Shown piece after piece: positions 25,582 through 35,546 of a stretch of DNA of 64,000 nt; the first letter of the stretch is position 1, and every line of letters begins with the position of its first letter. Source of the DNA: an uncultured Blautia sp. (GTDB lineage Bacteria > Bacillota > Clostridia > Lachnospirales > Lachnospiraceae); the NCBI GenBank assembly GCA_946557785.1, contig CAMNTH010000003.1:62001-126000 (forward strand). The letters run 5' to 3'. The translations under genes and the position numbers were made by a program. Below the pieces are notes generated by a model that saw only the letters and a list, made by a program, of their open reading frames with translations, had not been told where the DNA came from and made no database searches.

Positions 25582-27628
25582 ATTTCTGGTATTCATACAT
25601 ATGAAGCTCATGCAGCGCCCTGGTTGCTGTAATATAGCGCGCCTGAGCGGCCAGCTTGGTCTTGTCTTTCTTTGGAAATACAGAAAAAACCTGGTCAAAC
25701 TCCAATCCCTTTGCAAGATAAAAGGTGGTAACCGTAAGTCCCTTACGGAAGCTGGAACTATTTCGGTCCAGATAGGAAAGCTGTTTTTTCGTATCATAGC
25801 CCTTGCGTTCCATCTGTTTGTCCAGCATATGGTACGCAGCTGATGCCTCCGACTCTGTACGCAGCAGCACCGCAGCCGTTTCAAATCCTTCATCTCCTAT
25901 TTCCAGATGTGAAAGAGCCTCCTTTGCAGCCTCTTCCAAGGTGGAAAATTCCTGTTCCCTCACTGCAGCGCCGTGGCGTTCAAAAAGCTCCATATCTGTG
26001 ATCCCGGCAAGTTTATTGGCATATTCTGCAATCTCCACTGTATTTCGATAACTCTTATTCATCACGATCCTGCGGATGTCCTTTCCGAAAACTCCCGGAA
26101 GAAATGCCATTACGTCCTGCATTTTCTCATCCATGGTCTGAGCCTTATCTCCCAGTATTGTCATTCTGCAGGGAAATATCTTTTTCAGGATCAGGTACTG
26201 CAGACGGGAATAATCCTGCATTTCATCCACTACCAAATGCTTAATGGTCCGATCCGCTTTCTGCAGGAAAAGGCTATATTTCATATATAAGACAGGATAC
26301 ACATCCTCATAACGCAGCCTCCTCTTTTCAAAAGCCACTCTCTTAAGCCCCTGATAGCCTTCTCTTTTCAGGAAATGGCTATAGAGCACATAAAGATCTC
26401 TTGTCTCATACATTCTCATGAATTTTTCCATAACAGCATCCCGCTCCTCTTCCGGAAGATCGCTGCCCCGTAAGGTTTCCACCTCATCAATAAAGTATTC
26501 CGCTACTGCTTCCATTCTGGAAAGCAGGGGAATATCCATAAATTTGAAATAGAAAAGCTGTATGATCTCTTTTTCCGTCTTTACAAAGCCCTTATATTCC
26601 ACGTCTCTAAACCGCATCAGTTCGTCTTCCATCTCCAGGAAAAAACGCTCCATACGGTTTAAAAAGGCTTCTGACTGCTTCTCCTCATAAAGGCTTTGCT
26701 GTTTAGGATGGGCAAGCATCCGCTCGATCTGATCATACCGATCCTCGCAGTCGGAAACCGTATCCTGCAGCTCCCGGTAAGCGAATAGATCAAAACTCAT
26801 CTCCCGGATATTCTCTTCCCCCAGCTCCGGAAGAATGTGGGAAATATAATCTGCAAATACACTATTGGGCGAAAGAACCAAAATATTGGAAGATTTCAGA
26901 TTCTGTCTGTCATGATACAAAAGGTAGGCGATCCTATGGAGTGCTATGGAGGTTTTTCCGCTTCCCGCAGCCCCCTGGATTACAAGGATCCGATCCCTGG
27001 TATTTCGTATAATGGCGTTCTGCTCCTTCTGGATGGTGCGGATAATATTTTTCAGCTGTACCTCTCCATTGCTTCCAAGCTCTGCCTTCAAGATCTCGTC
27101 ATCAATCTTAATATCGCTTTCGAATTCATAAAGCATTCTTCCGCCCCGGATCTTATACTGCCATTTGGACGTGATCTCCCCTGAGATCTCGCCTGCAGGA
27201 GCCGTATAAGCAGCAGACCCTTTGTCGTAATCATAAAAAAGTCCGCTGATGGGAGCCCTCCAGTCATATACCAGCGGGATCCCTCCCGTCCTCTGTGCAA
27301 AATTTCCGATTCCTATATAAAACGATTCCGGCTCCGCTTCTCCCTCAAAGCAAAAATCAACCCTCCCAAAGAAGGGTGAGTCCAGCATTTTCCGAAACCG
27401 GTGCCTGAGCTGCATTTCTTCCTGATTGGCATTAACCTGATGAAGAAGGGCCTGCTGATTATCAAAGTTTTCATAACCATACTGATCCATCTCCGTATAG
27501 TTCTCCCAATAATACTCATGCATGCTCTCTATTTCTTTCTGTCCTTCTGCAATGGCTTCCTCAATCTCTTCTATTCTTTTGTGAAGTCCCTCCAGAACCC
27601 TGGCCAGATATCTTTCACTCTCACTCAT
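25580..27628 (-). CDS. HelD-like UvrD/Rep-family helicase
   Basis: A 682-residue superfamily-1 protein with a long N-terminal coiled-coil arm (about 1-60), Walker A GAAGSGKT in the middle and a DEMQD box. A C-terminal part holds the TTFYLAKGLEFDQV motif. This layout is that of HelD, which binds RNA polymerase and recycles stalled or terminated complexes, rather than of a DNA-repair UvrD. The ATG at 27628 is preceded by GGAG at 7 bases; 14 further upstream codons have no site. It is a single gene between two terminator-like hairpins. Confidence 0.85.
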   Translation of the reverse strand: MSESERYLARVLEGLHKRIEEIEEAIAEGQKEIESMHEYYWENYTEMDQYGYENFDNQQALLHQVNANQEEMQLRHRFRKMLDSPFFGRVDFCFEGEAEPESFYIGIGNFAQRTGGIPLVYDWRAPISGLFYDYDKGSAAYTAPAGEISGEITSKWQYKIRGGRMLYEFESDIKIDDEILKAELGSNGEVQLKNIIRTIQKEQNAIIRNTRDRILVIQGAAGSGKTSIALHRIAYLLYHDRQNLKSSNILVLSPNSVFADYISHILPELGEENIREMSFDLFAYRELQDTVSDCEDRYDQIERMLAHPKQQSLYEEKQSEAFLNRMERFFLEMEDELMRFRDVEYKGFVKTEKEIIQLFYFKFMDIPLLSRMEAVAEYFIDEVETLRGSDLPEEERDAVMEKFMRMYETRDLYVLYSHFLKREGYQGLKRVAFEKRRLRYEDVYPVLYMKYSLFLQKADRTIKHLVVDEMQDYSRLQYLILKKIFPCRMTILGDKAQTMDEKMQDVMAFLPGVFGKDIRRIVMNKSYRNTVEIAEYANKLAGITDMELFERHGAAVREQEFSTLEEAAKEALSHLEIGDEGFETAAVLLRTESEASAAYHMLDKQMERKGYDTKKQLSYLDRNSSSFRKGLTVTTFYLAKGLEFDQVFSVFPKKDKTKLAAQARYITATRALHELHMYEYQK

Positions 27629-27685
27629 CACGTCTCTCCAATTCCATAAATATCCTAGGTCAATCATCATGTAACTGTATTATTA

Positions 27686-27726
27686 TACCCCAACTCCCTC
27701 CAAAAGTATAGAAGGGAATTGGGGTA
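27686..27726 (-). terminator. hairpin between the GH31 and helicase genes
   Basis: Arms TACCCCAA-TCCC and GGGA-TTGGGGTA with one mismatch and a 15-base loop. On the minus strand it is followed by TAATAATA, not a U tract, so it is a weak terminator or processing site. Confidence 0.5.
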
Positions 27727-27747
27727 CATTATCAGTTCTCTGGTTCT

Positions 27748-30135
27748 TTAGTTTTCTATAACCTCTACGATATAATTCAATTCTTCCATCCCAGGATATT
27801 CTCCCTTACGGGGTGCCGCCAGCAGCTTCTTCTCTCCATCATCCCAGGTAAACTCTGTTGCTGCATAAGCTCCCTTTTCGAAATTATAATTATTTCCCTC
27901 GTCTTCATAGAGCTTAAAGGATGCATCCGCACCTGGGTAAACAAGGAGTTTCATAGGCTGCTCCGGCTTCTGGGAAGCGTACTGAAGGCCGCTCACTTTC
28001 GGAAGGATGGTTCCTGCTTTCACAAAGATGGGCATTCTGTCAATAGGTGCGTCCACAGTTACATACTGACCGCCTCCATAGCATTCATTTGTCCAGAAAT
28101 CAAACCATCTGCATCCGTCAGGCAGGTAGCAGGTCCATGTTTTTTCTCTGTCAAGAGCCTTGTTGTCTGACTCATAATACATAGGCTTTGTTACAGGACA
28201 AATAAGGAGGGATTTTCCAAACATGAATTCCTGGGAAATTCCAATCACATTTTTATCCTCAGGGAAGTCGAACAGAAGACTTCTCAGCATAGTTCCGTCT
28301 TCAAAATGTACTTCCGCTGCCAGGGAATAAATGTATGGCATCAGTTCATAACGAAGTTTGATGAACTTCTCGATTGCATCATAGAACATCGTTCCTTTTT
28401 CTCCGAAATTCCAGATCTCCCTTGGGGTATCTGTACCGTGAGAACGGAACATAGGGAGAAAGGCCCCCATTTCAAGCCATCTGGTATAAAGCTCACAGTA
28501 CCCCTTATCCTGAACGCCTTCCTCAAATTTTCCCTGCCAGAACCACTTAGGTGTTGGATCCCCGCTGCATCCGCAGCCGCGGTTCTGCCATTTCTCACAA
28601 ACGGTAAAGAATGCACCGATATCCAATGTCCAGTAAGGATAACCGCTCATACACATATTCAGGCCCTCTGTGATCTGAATCTTAAAATTTTCCCAGGAAG
28701 CACAGGTATCTCCTGACCAGAGCATGGCACCATATTTCTGACCGGAGGCATAGCCGGAGCGGGTCAGGTTCAAGACACGCATATCCTCCCTGTCTTTTCT
28801 CTGGTTTTCATAGATTCCTTTTGCATGCATCAGTGCATAGGCATTGGCCCTGGCTGCATCCAGATATTTTTTGTGTTCGTTTCCTACAAGAACATAACGC
28901 TCCCATGGTTCTCTTTTCACTTCCCCGTTCCAATCAGGACCGGAAAACGGCTCTGTGGAATCGCACCACCAGGAATCAAAGCCTCCGTCAAACAGTTCTT
29001 TTTTTGCCTGCTTCCAGTAGATTTCCCTTGCCTTTTCATTAAAAGCATCGTATGTAGAGAAATCATTGAGCATATAGCCTGCCTCAAAAAGCTCTGTATG
29101 ATTCTCACATCCTGTATTCATATTTGGCCATACGGAAATCATGGTATGGGCGTTCATTTTGTGGATTTCGTCCATACATTCCTTTAAATCGCTGTAACGC
29201 TCTTTATCCAGGACCTTATTGCCCCATTTTCCAGGCTCCCAGCTATTCCAGTCCTGTACGATACAGTCTAAAGGCACCCGGATATCGCGGTAGTGTTTTA
29301 CCACATCCCGAAGCTCCTTTGCAGTGTAGTACTGCTCCTTGGACTGCACATAGCCATATGCCCATTTTGGCAGCATCTGCGCTTTTCCTGTAAGGAAACG
29401 ATAATCATGGATCACGCCGTCCATGCTGCCGCCCCCCAGAAAATAATAGTCAATCTGGTCAACGGTATCCAAAAACAGATGGGATCTGCCGCTTTCGTCA
29501 TGGAAGGTCATTAAAGAACAGCAGTCCACCAGGATTCCGTATCCTTCTGAAGAAACCAGTACAGGCATTGGGATACGCATATTATGCTGGTAGAGATACT
29601 GGTTATGTCCTCTGTAGTTATAAATACCTTCTTCTGCCTGTCCAAGGCCATAAATCCCCTCGTCTTCTTTCCACTGGTAAAACAGGCGCGCACGGTAAGC
29701 CTTCCTGTCTACTACTTCTTTTAAGTTCTGTATAAAGTTGCGCTCTCCGTCTACGGTTTTTACCCTGTTGATCACAGGCTCCTCTCCGCAGGTGGAGTGA
29801 TGGATCACGTCAATCTCCATAAGATCTCTTCCCGGTTCTTTAAGCCAGCAGCTTTTGTCCCAACGCATCCAGGTAAATTCTCCGTTATTCAAATTAATGG
29901 AAACCTGTACCTTTGCTGTTTTTAAAAGGACTGTATCCTCCTTTTCCTCCGTAGAGAACGCTACAGGCGCATATTCCTTTTTCTCAATAATGAAAGATTC
30001 CCCCTGTGTGCATACCTCTTTTTTGGAAATAATACAGCGAATGATTTCTTCTGTAACAGGTACCAGGCGGTAATTCATTCCATCAAAATAAAGGTCTAGA
30101 CCTGTACTGTCCTTTTTTACCATCGTTTCTGCCAT
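27748..30135 (-). CDS. GH31 alpha-glycosidase (alpha-glucosidase or alpha-xylosidase)
   Basis: A 795-residue family-31 glycoside hydrolase: N-terminal beta-sandwich, (beta/alpha)8 barrel with the nucleophile in WWCDSTEP (Asp392), and C-terminal beta domains. There is no signal peptide, so it acts on imported oligosaccharides in the cytoplasm. The WCDSTEP form resembles oligosaccharide-active alpha-glucosidases more than the YicI alpha-xylosidase motif, but the substrate is not certain. Its regulator-like AraC gene lies immediately upstream, separated by a terminator. Confidence 0.92.
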   Translation of the reverse strand: MAETMVKKDSTGLDLYFDGMNYRLVPVTEEIIRCIISKKEVCTQGESFIIEKKEYAPVAFSTEEKEDTVLLKTAKVQVSINLNNGEFTWMRWDKSCWLKEPGRDLMEIDVIHHSTCGEEPVINRVKTVDGERNFIQNLKEVVDRKAYRARLFYQWKEDEGIYGLGQAEEGIYNYRGHNQYLYQHNMRIPMPVLVSSEGYGILVDCCSLMTFHDESGRSHLFLDTVDQIDYYFLGGGSMDGVIHDYRFLTGKAQMLPKWAYGYVQSKEQYYTAKELRDVVKHYRDIRVPLDCIVQDWNSWEPGKWGNKVLDKERYSDLKECMDEIHKMNAHTMISVWPNMNTGCENHTELFEAGYMLNDFSTYDAFNEKAREIYWKQAKKELFDGGFDSWWCDSTEPFSGPDWNGEVKREPWERYVLVGNEHKKYLDAARANAYALMHAKGIYENQRKDREDMRVLNLTRSGYASGQKYGAMLWSGDTCASWENFKIQITEGLNMCMSGYPYWTLDIGAFFTVCEKWQNRGCGCSGDPTPKWFWQGKFEEGVQDKGYCELYTRWLEMGAFLPMFRSHGTDTPREIWNFGEKGTMFYDAIEKFIKLRYELMPYIYSLAAEVHFEDGTMLRSLLFDFPEDKNVIGISQEFMFGKSLLICPVTKPMYYESDNKALDREKTWTCYLPDGCRWFDFWTNECYGGGQYVTVDAPIDRMPIFVKAGTILPKVSGLQYASQKPEQPMKLLVYPGADASFKLYEDEGNNYNFEKGAYAATEFTWDDGEKKLLAAPRKGEYPGMEELNYIVEVIEN

Positions 30136-30171
30136 GTTTTTTCGTTCCTTTCTTTTAATATCCCATGATAT

Positions 30172-30224
30172 AAAAAATCCCCCATATCAGGACGTTGTTT
30201 ATCTACATCCTAACATTAGGGGAT
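30172..30224 (-). terminator. terminator after the AraC gene
   Basis: On the minus strand arms ATCCCC and GGGGAT, with an inner AGGA/TCCT stem, are followed by TTTTTTAT. It separates the AraC gene from the GH31 gene, so the two are not simply one operon. Confidence 0.75.
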
Positions 30225-30278
30225 CCTTCTGTCTATGTCATTTCTTTGCAGGAATTTGTACTATATTCACAACCTTTT

Positions 30279-31139
30279 TTAGGAGTTCTTCTCTCTCGGG
30301 GGCTTTCCCACATGCTTCTTGTACAAACGGTAAAAATTGGAAATATTGTTAAATCCGCATTCCATGGCGATCTGTGTCACGCTTCGATCTGTAGTACGCA
30401 GCAGCTCCCTTGCATGAAAGACCCGAAGCCGCGTTACATAATCGCTGAAGCTGATATTGGTCACTTTCCTGAAATAGGATGAAAAATAATTGGAGCTCAT
30501 ATATGCAGCAGCTGCGGCATCATCTAATGTGATCTTTTCACAGTAATGCTGGTCAATATACGAAAGCGCCTGCTCCAGACGTTTCATGGCATTTTTCTTT
30601 TCTTTGAGCATTTCTCCGGATTTGGTATCGTCCTGGTATGCCCGGATCAGCATTGTAAGGATCCTAAGGACATTGGCTTTGATCATAAGAGGATACCCTT
30701 CTCTGCGCTCCTGCCACTCCCGGTATATTTCCCGAATTCCCTTGCGGATCTCATGGCTTATGGGTTCTTCGCTGCCAATGCGGTTTTTAAAGTTGCTTCC
30801 CCGCTCCACAAAAGGCTTCAGATAATCATGGTCAAAAAAACTCATTTTCTCTGCTATAAATTCCGGTGCAAAAACCATTACCACAAGATGCATCTCTTCT
30901 TCCATAAGGCTCCACCCATGAGGCTCCACATTATTAAAAATAATAATGTCCCCCTCTGACATGGTATATTCCTGCCCATTGACAAAATAACGGCCCTGCC
31001 CCTTTTCCACATAGGTTATTTCCAGGTAGCTGTGCCAGTGGTAAGTATCCGGATGGCTGTTCTCATCATTTAAAATGACTTCCCAAATCTGAAAAGGGAA
31101 ATCCTGGTCAAGTAAAATATTGTCCCGTACTAGTTTCAT
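30279..31139 (-). CDS. AraC family regulator with cupin sensor domain
   Basis: A 286-residue regulator: an N-terminal cupin-type ligand domain (HWHSYLEITYVEKGQGRY pattern) and a C-terminal double helix-turn-helix (ITLDDAAAAAYMSSNYFSSYFRK and SVTQIAMECGFNNISNFYRLYKK). The likely target is the GH31 gene next door. The start at 31139 has only a poor Shine-Dalgarno; a TTG at 31151 is one base from AAAGGA and is less likely. Confidence 0.88.
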   Translation of the reverse strand: MKLVRDNILLDQDFPFQIWEVILNDENSHPDTYHWHSYLEITYVEKGQGRYFVNGQEYTMSEGDIIIFNNVEPHGWSLMEEEMHLVVMVFAPEFIAEKMSFFDHDYLKPFVERGSNFKNRIGSEEPISHEIRKGIREIYREWQERREGYPLMIKANVLRILTMLIRAYQDDTKSGEMLKEKKNAMKRLEQALSYIDQHYCEKITLDDAAAAAYMSSNYFSSYFRKVTNISFSDYVTRLRVFHARELLRTTDRSVTQIAMECGFNNISNFYRLYKKHVGKPPREKNS

Positions 31140-31325
31140 GAGCCTGCACAAGTCCTTTCGATATTTTTGACTGATACATTTGAACTCTTATCGCATTTGG
31201 CATAATTTTCATTGCCATTTTATTTCCTTCATCACCGCAAGTATCTTATCCATAGCCTTTATCTGCAAATAGGCGGGATTTTCCCCATCACAGGGCTATC
31301 TTTCCCTTTAGGAAATTATTACTTT

Positions 31326-33164
31326 TTACGCCCCAGCCTTTTCAAACTGGCTGTTATAAAGTTCTGCATAAAAACCGTTCTGGCGCAGAAGCTCTTCATG
31401 GGTTCCCTGCTCTACGATGTCCCCGTCCTTCATCACAAGAATCAAATCTGCATCCTTGATGGTAGAAAGCCGGTGTGCGATCACAAAGCTGGTTCTTCCC
31501 TTCATAAGATTATCCATGGCTTTCTGAATACGCACTTCCGTTCTCGTATCTACAGATGAGGTCGCCTCATCCAAAATCAAGATCCGGTTGTCTGCCAGGA
31601 TAGCTCTTGCAATGGTCAGAAGCTGCTTCTGTCCCTGGGATATATTGCTGGTTTCTTCATCCAGCACCATATCATAGTCTCCGGGCTGCTGCATGATAAA
31701 GTTATGGATATGGGCTGCCTTGGCTGCCGCAACCACCTCTTCATCTGTAGCATCCAATCTTCCGTAACGGATATTTTCCCGAATGGTTCCGGAAAACAGC
31801 CAGGTATCCTGGAGAACCATTCCGAACATTTCCCTTAAATTGCTTCTGTTAAAATCTTTGATATTGTGTCCATCCACTTTAATCGAGCCACCGTTTACAT
31901 CATAAAAACGAAGGAGCAGCTTGACCATGGTAGTCTTTCCGGCTCCCGTAGGCCCTACAATTGCAATTTTCTGTCCGTCCTTTACCTCTGCGGAAAAATC
32001 ACGAATAATGATCTTTTGGGGATCATAACCGAATGTTACATGATCAAATTCAACATTTCCCCTAAGGTCTGTAATTTCTGCCGGTTTTTCCACATGTCTG
32101 TCTTCCTCCGGCTCCTCCAGGAACTCAAATACCCTCTCTGATGCCGCTGCAGATGCCTGAAGAAGGTTTGTTACCTGGGCGATCTGCTGGATGGGCTGGG
32201 TAAAATTCCTGATATACTGGAAAAAAGACTGGATTTCACCAACCTCGATCTTCCCTTTAATCACAAAGATGCCTCCAAGAAGTGCAACGATTACATATCC
32301 CAGGTTTCCTACAAACTGCATAACAGGCATCATGATTCCGGAGAAAAACTGAGATTTCCATGCAGACTCATAAAGCTTTTCGTTATCTTTTTCAAATTCC
32401 GCAACTACATCCTCTTCTTTATTAAATGCCTTTACCACATGGTGCCCGCCGTAATTTTCCTCGATCTGTCCGTTCACCCTTCCAAGGTATCTTTGCTGTG
32501 CCTGGAAATATTTTTGAGAATGCTTCATCACAACGCCGATGATTCCGCCTGAAAGAGGAAGCATCAAAACCGCAGCCCAAGTCATCCAGGCATTGATGGA
32601 AAGCATCATGACAAACACACCTATCAGCGTAGTAACAGATGTAATAAGCTGTGTCATACTCTGGTTTAAGCTCATCTGCAATGTATCCACATCGTTGGTA
32701 ACACGGGATAATATCTCTCCGTTTGTCCTGCTTTCAAAATAATTCAAAGGAAGGCGGCTGATCTTCCTGGAAATGTCCCTTCGAAGATGATAAGTCACAT
32801 CATTGGAAATCCCCGTCATGATGATTCCCTGAATAAAGGAAAAGCATGCGCTGCACACATACAGAGCCATAGTCCATAAAAGAATGTGGCCTATCTTTGT
32901 AAAGTCAATTCCTCCGGTGCCGCTTACCTTGGCTACAAGCCCATTAAACAATTCTGTAGTTGCTTTTCCAAGAATTTTTGGTCCCACAATGCTAAAAATG
33001 GTTCCTGCAACTGCAAAAACAAACATAATGCCAAAACGAAGCCTATACTGTCCCATATAATGAAACAGCTTCTTCATGGAACCTTTGAAGTCCTTGGCTT
33101 TTTCACCTGACCGCATTCCATGGCCGTGACCGCCCATTGGGCCTCTTTTTACCTGACTGCTCAT
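31326..33164 (-). CDS. heterodimeric ABC exporter half, catalytic-Glu subunit
   Basis: A 612-residue half-transporter with six membrane segments and an ATPase domain. Walker A GPTGAGKT and a Walker B with the catalytic glutamate (LDEATSSVD) are intact, but its signature is ISQGQKQ instead of LSGGQ. Paired with the upstream half-transporter this forms one consensus and one degenerate ATP site. The start codon overlaps the upstream stop by 4 bases. Such pairs (BmrCD, TM287/288-like) export drugs, lipids or peptides; the substrate is not known. Confidence 0.92.
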   Translation of the reverse strand: MSSQVKRGPMGGHGHGMRSGEKAKDFKGSMKKLFHYMGQYRLRFGIMFVFAVAGTIFSIVGPKILGKATTELFNGLVAKVSGTGGIDFTKIGHILLWTMALYVCSACFSFIQGIIMTGISNDVTYHLRRDISRKISRLPLNYFESRTNGEILSRVTNDVDTLQMSLNQSMTQLITSVTTLIGVFVMMLSINAWMTWAAVLMLPLSGGIIGVVMKHSQKYFQAQQRYLGRVNGQIEENYGGHHVVKAFNKEEDVVAEFEKDNEKLYESAWKSQFFSGIMMPVMQFVGNLGYVIVALLGGIFVIKGKIEVGEIQSFFQYIRNFTQPIQQIAQVTNLLQASAAASERVFEFLEEPEEDRHVEKPAEITDLRGNVEFDHVTFGYDPQKIIIRDFSAEVKDGQKIAIVGPTGAGKTTMVKLLLRFYDVNGGSIKVDGHNIKDFNRSNLREMFGMVLQDTWLFSGTIRENIRYGRLDATDEEVVAAAKAAHIHNFIMQQPGDYDMVLDEETSNISQGQKQLLTIARAILADNRILILDEATSSVDTRTEVRIQKAMDNLMKGRTSFVIAHRLSTIKDADLILVMKDGDIVEQGTHEELLRQNGFYAELYNSQFEKAGA

Positions 33165-35242
33165 GCCAATTCCTCCTCTGAAAGCTGTGACATCGCGATC
33201 TGACGGTAAACCTCGCAGTTCTTCATCAGTTCCTTGTGGGTACCGATTCCTGCCATATGCCCGTCATCCAGAACAATAATCTGATCCGCATGCAAAATTG
33301 TACTGATACGCTGTGCAACAATAATGGTAGTTGCTTCTTTTGTGTATTCCTTCAGCGCTTTACGAAGCGCACTGTCTGTTTTGAAATCCAATGCGGAAAA
33401 GCTATCGTCAAAAAGATAGATCTCCGGCTGCTTTGCAATTGCTCTTGCAATAGAAAGACGCTGTTTCTGTCCTCCTGATACATTGGTTCCGCCCTGGGCA
33501 ATAGGGGAATAGTAAGCATTGGGCTTCTCTTCAATAAACTCTGCTGCCTGGGCTACTGCTGCAGCCTCTTTCACTGCACTTTCACTGATCTTGGTCTTTC
33601 CATAGCGAATATTAGAGTCAATGGTTCCTGAAAACAGGATTCCTTTCTGCGGAACGTATCCCAGTTTATCCCTCAGTTCTTTCTGAGGCATTTCCCTTAC
33701 ATCCACTCCGTCTACCCGGACGGATCCTTCTGTTACATCATAAAACCTTGGAATCAGATTCAGCAATGTACTTTTGCCGCTTCCGGTGCTTCCTATGACA
33801 GCCACAGTCTGCCCTTTCTGTGCGCTGAAGGAAATGTCAGTGAGTACATTTTCTCCTGCATCCGGATAAGCAAAGGTCACGTGGTCAAATTCCACCCTGC
33901 CTTTTTGATCTTCCCTTGCATGCTTTGGATTTTCCGGGTCTTCAATGCTTCCTTCTGTTTCAAGAACTTCATTTATTCTGCTTGCTGCCACATTTGCCCT
34001 TGGAAGCATAATGGACATGGCTGTGATCATCAAAAAGGACATGATGATCTGCATGGCATATTGGATAAATGCCATAACATTTCCTACCTGCATGGTTCCC
34101 CCATCCACTGCATAGGAACCGAAATAAATAATAAGAATGGAGGTTCCGTTCATAATCAGCATCATGATGGGCATCATGAAGGTCATGCAGCGATTTACAA
34201 AAAGATTGGTCTTTGTCAGATCCAGATTAGCACGCTCAAATCGCTCCTCCTCATGCTTCTCCCTGCTGAATGCACGGATTACCGGAATACCGGTGAGAAT
34301 TTCTCTTGTAACCAGATTCAGACGGTCAATGAGTTTCTGAAGCATTGTGAATTTTGGCATTGCGAGCTGAAAAAGGACAAAGATCACCAAAAGAATCAAT
34401 ACTACAGCTACACCCAGAATCCATGTCATGGAGGAATCTGTCTGCAGCACACGGATCACTCCTCCGAGGCCTAAAATAGGCGCATACAATACGATACGGA
34501 ACATCATAGCCATCACCTGCTGTACCTGCTGCACATCATTGGTGCTTCTGGTAATCAGTGAAGCCGTGGAAAATTTATGGTATTCCCTGTTGGAAAAGCT
34601 CATGATCCTATGATATACGCTGCTTCTCAGATCATGGCCAAGTCCTGCCGCTACCCTTGCAGACAAAAAGGTGACGCAGATTGCTGCAGCCATAATTACA
34701 AATGCCATGAGCATCATATGGATACCGGAGGATATAATATAGTCCATCTGAATCTTATCCGCATCCTCTCCCATGGCCTCATATTCCATTCGGACAAAGG
34801 AAACTGCCGCCTGTGTCAAAATGGAATCCGGTATATCTGCCATATTTTCTTCCAATGCGCCCATCATTTCCAGATGCGTCCCATTTCCCGCAGCAAGTGC
34901 GCCGACTATCATCATGGGCCTGCATAAATAAACATTCAGTTGTTCTCTTGCTTCTTCCGATATATTATCTTTCAGCACGTAGACATCTTCATCCTGCAGG
35001 TAAGATTTCAGCACTTTTTCTACTGCGCCTTCCTCCATAAATGGCTTCAGTTTTTCCATGGTGGATACCCGGATCTTCTCCGGTACACCGTCTTCAATCC
35101 CCTGCTGCTGGATTCCCACATTGATAATTTTGGATGTATAATCCGGAAGGGAAAGGTCACAGTAGGCCTGAAGAAACAAAAGCCCCATGATCAGGACGAT
35201 AGATCCGGCTGAGTTTTTCAGGTACTTCATCAGTTTGATCAT
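33161..35242 (-). CDS. heterodimeric ABC exporter half, degenerate-site subunit
   Basis: A 693-residue half-transporter with an enlarged first extracellular loop (about residues 35-160) compared with its partner. It has Walker A GSTGSGKS and the canonical signature VSGGQKQ. The Walker B is followed by Asp instead of Glu (LFDDSFSALD), so its own ATP site should be catalytically weak. First gene of a two-gene operon. The complementary defects in the two subunits are the signature of a genuine heterodimer. Confidence 0.92.
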   Translation of the reverse strand: MIKLMKYLKNSAGSIVLIMGLLFLQAYCDLSLPDYTSKIINVGIQQQGIEDGVPEKIRVSTMEKLKPFMEEGAVEKVLKSYLQDEDVYVLKDNISEEAREQLNVYLCRPMMIVGALAAGNGTHLEMMGALEENMADIPDSILTQAAVSFVRMEYEAMGEDADKIQMDYIISSGIHMMLMAFVIMAAAICVTFLSARVAAGLGHDLRSSVYHRIMSFSNREYHKFSTASLITRSTNDVQQVQQVMAMMFRIVLYAPILGLGGVIRVLQTDSSMTWILGVAVVLILLVIFVLFQLAMPKFTMLQKLIDRLNLVTREILTGIPVIRAFSREKHEEERFERANLDLTKTNLFVNRCMTFMMPIMMLIMNGTSILIIYFGSYAVDGGTMQVGNVMAFIQYAMQIIMSFLMITAMSIMLPRANVAASRINEVLETEGSIEDPENPKHAREDQKGRVEFDHVTFAYPDAGENVLTDISFSAQKGQTVAVIGSTGSGKSTLLNLIPRFYDVTEGSVRVDGVDVREMPQKELRDKLGYVPQKGILFSGTIDSNIRYGKTKISESAVKEAAAVAQAAEFIEEKPNAYYSPIAQGGTNVSGGQKQRLSIARAIAKQPEIYLFDDSFSALDFKTDSALRKALKEYTKEATTIIVAQRISTILHADQIIVLDDGHMAGIGTHKELMKNCEVYRQIAMSQLSEEELA

Positions 35243-35322
35243 TGTTTCACTCCTTTTTCTGTTTCACTTTTTCGTCATATCTGGGGCATAGGATTCCTGC
35301 CCTTTCAAGGCGCTGAACAAAA

Positions 35323-35357
35323 GACGTCATACCGGCTAATGGGTATGGCGCCTTTTT
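35323..35357 (-). terminator. terminator of the clpB-DUF4250 operon
   Basis: Arms GACGTCATACC and GGTATGGCGCC pair over ten of eleven positions with an 8-base loop. Minus strand follows with TCTTTTG, plus strand with TTTTTT. Confidence 0.7.
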
Positions 35358-35372
35358 TGCAAAGTGATATCA

Positions 35373-35546
35373 TTATATAAACTGGTTCGTATATTCATCA
35401 TAGTGATAATCTATGGAATCCATCTTTTTCACCAGTTCTTCTTTTCTGATCCCTCTTAATGTGCAAAGGGCTTCCAGGGAATCGTAGTAGTCACGGAGCT
35501 GCGTATTTACATAACTCAGCAGCATGACAGGATCTTTTGGTATCAT
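35373..35546 (-). CDS. DUF4250 family protein, 57 aa
   Basis: A small open frame beginning [20 protein letters not shown], containing EALC, and ending [11 protein letters not shown]. The pattern and length match the DUF4250 family of small Firmicute proteins of unknown function. It has no membrane segment and is predicted mainly helical. Its ATG overlaps the TGA of clpB (ATGA), so it is translated together with the chaperone, and a terminator follows. Why it is coupled to clpB is not known. Confidence 0.8.
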   Translation of the reverse strand: MIPKDPVMLLSYVNTQLRDYYDSLEALCTLRGIRKEELVKKMDSIDYHYDEYTNQFI

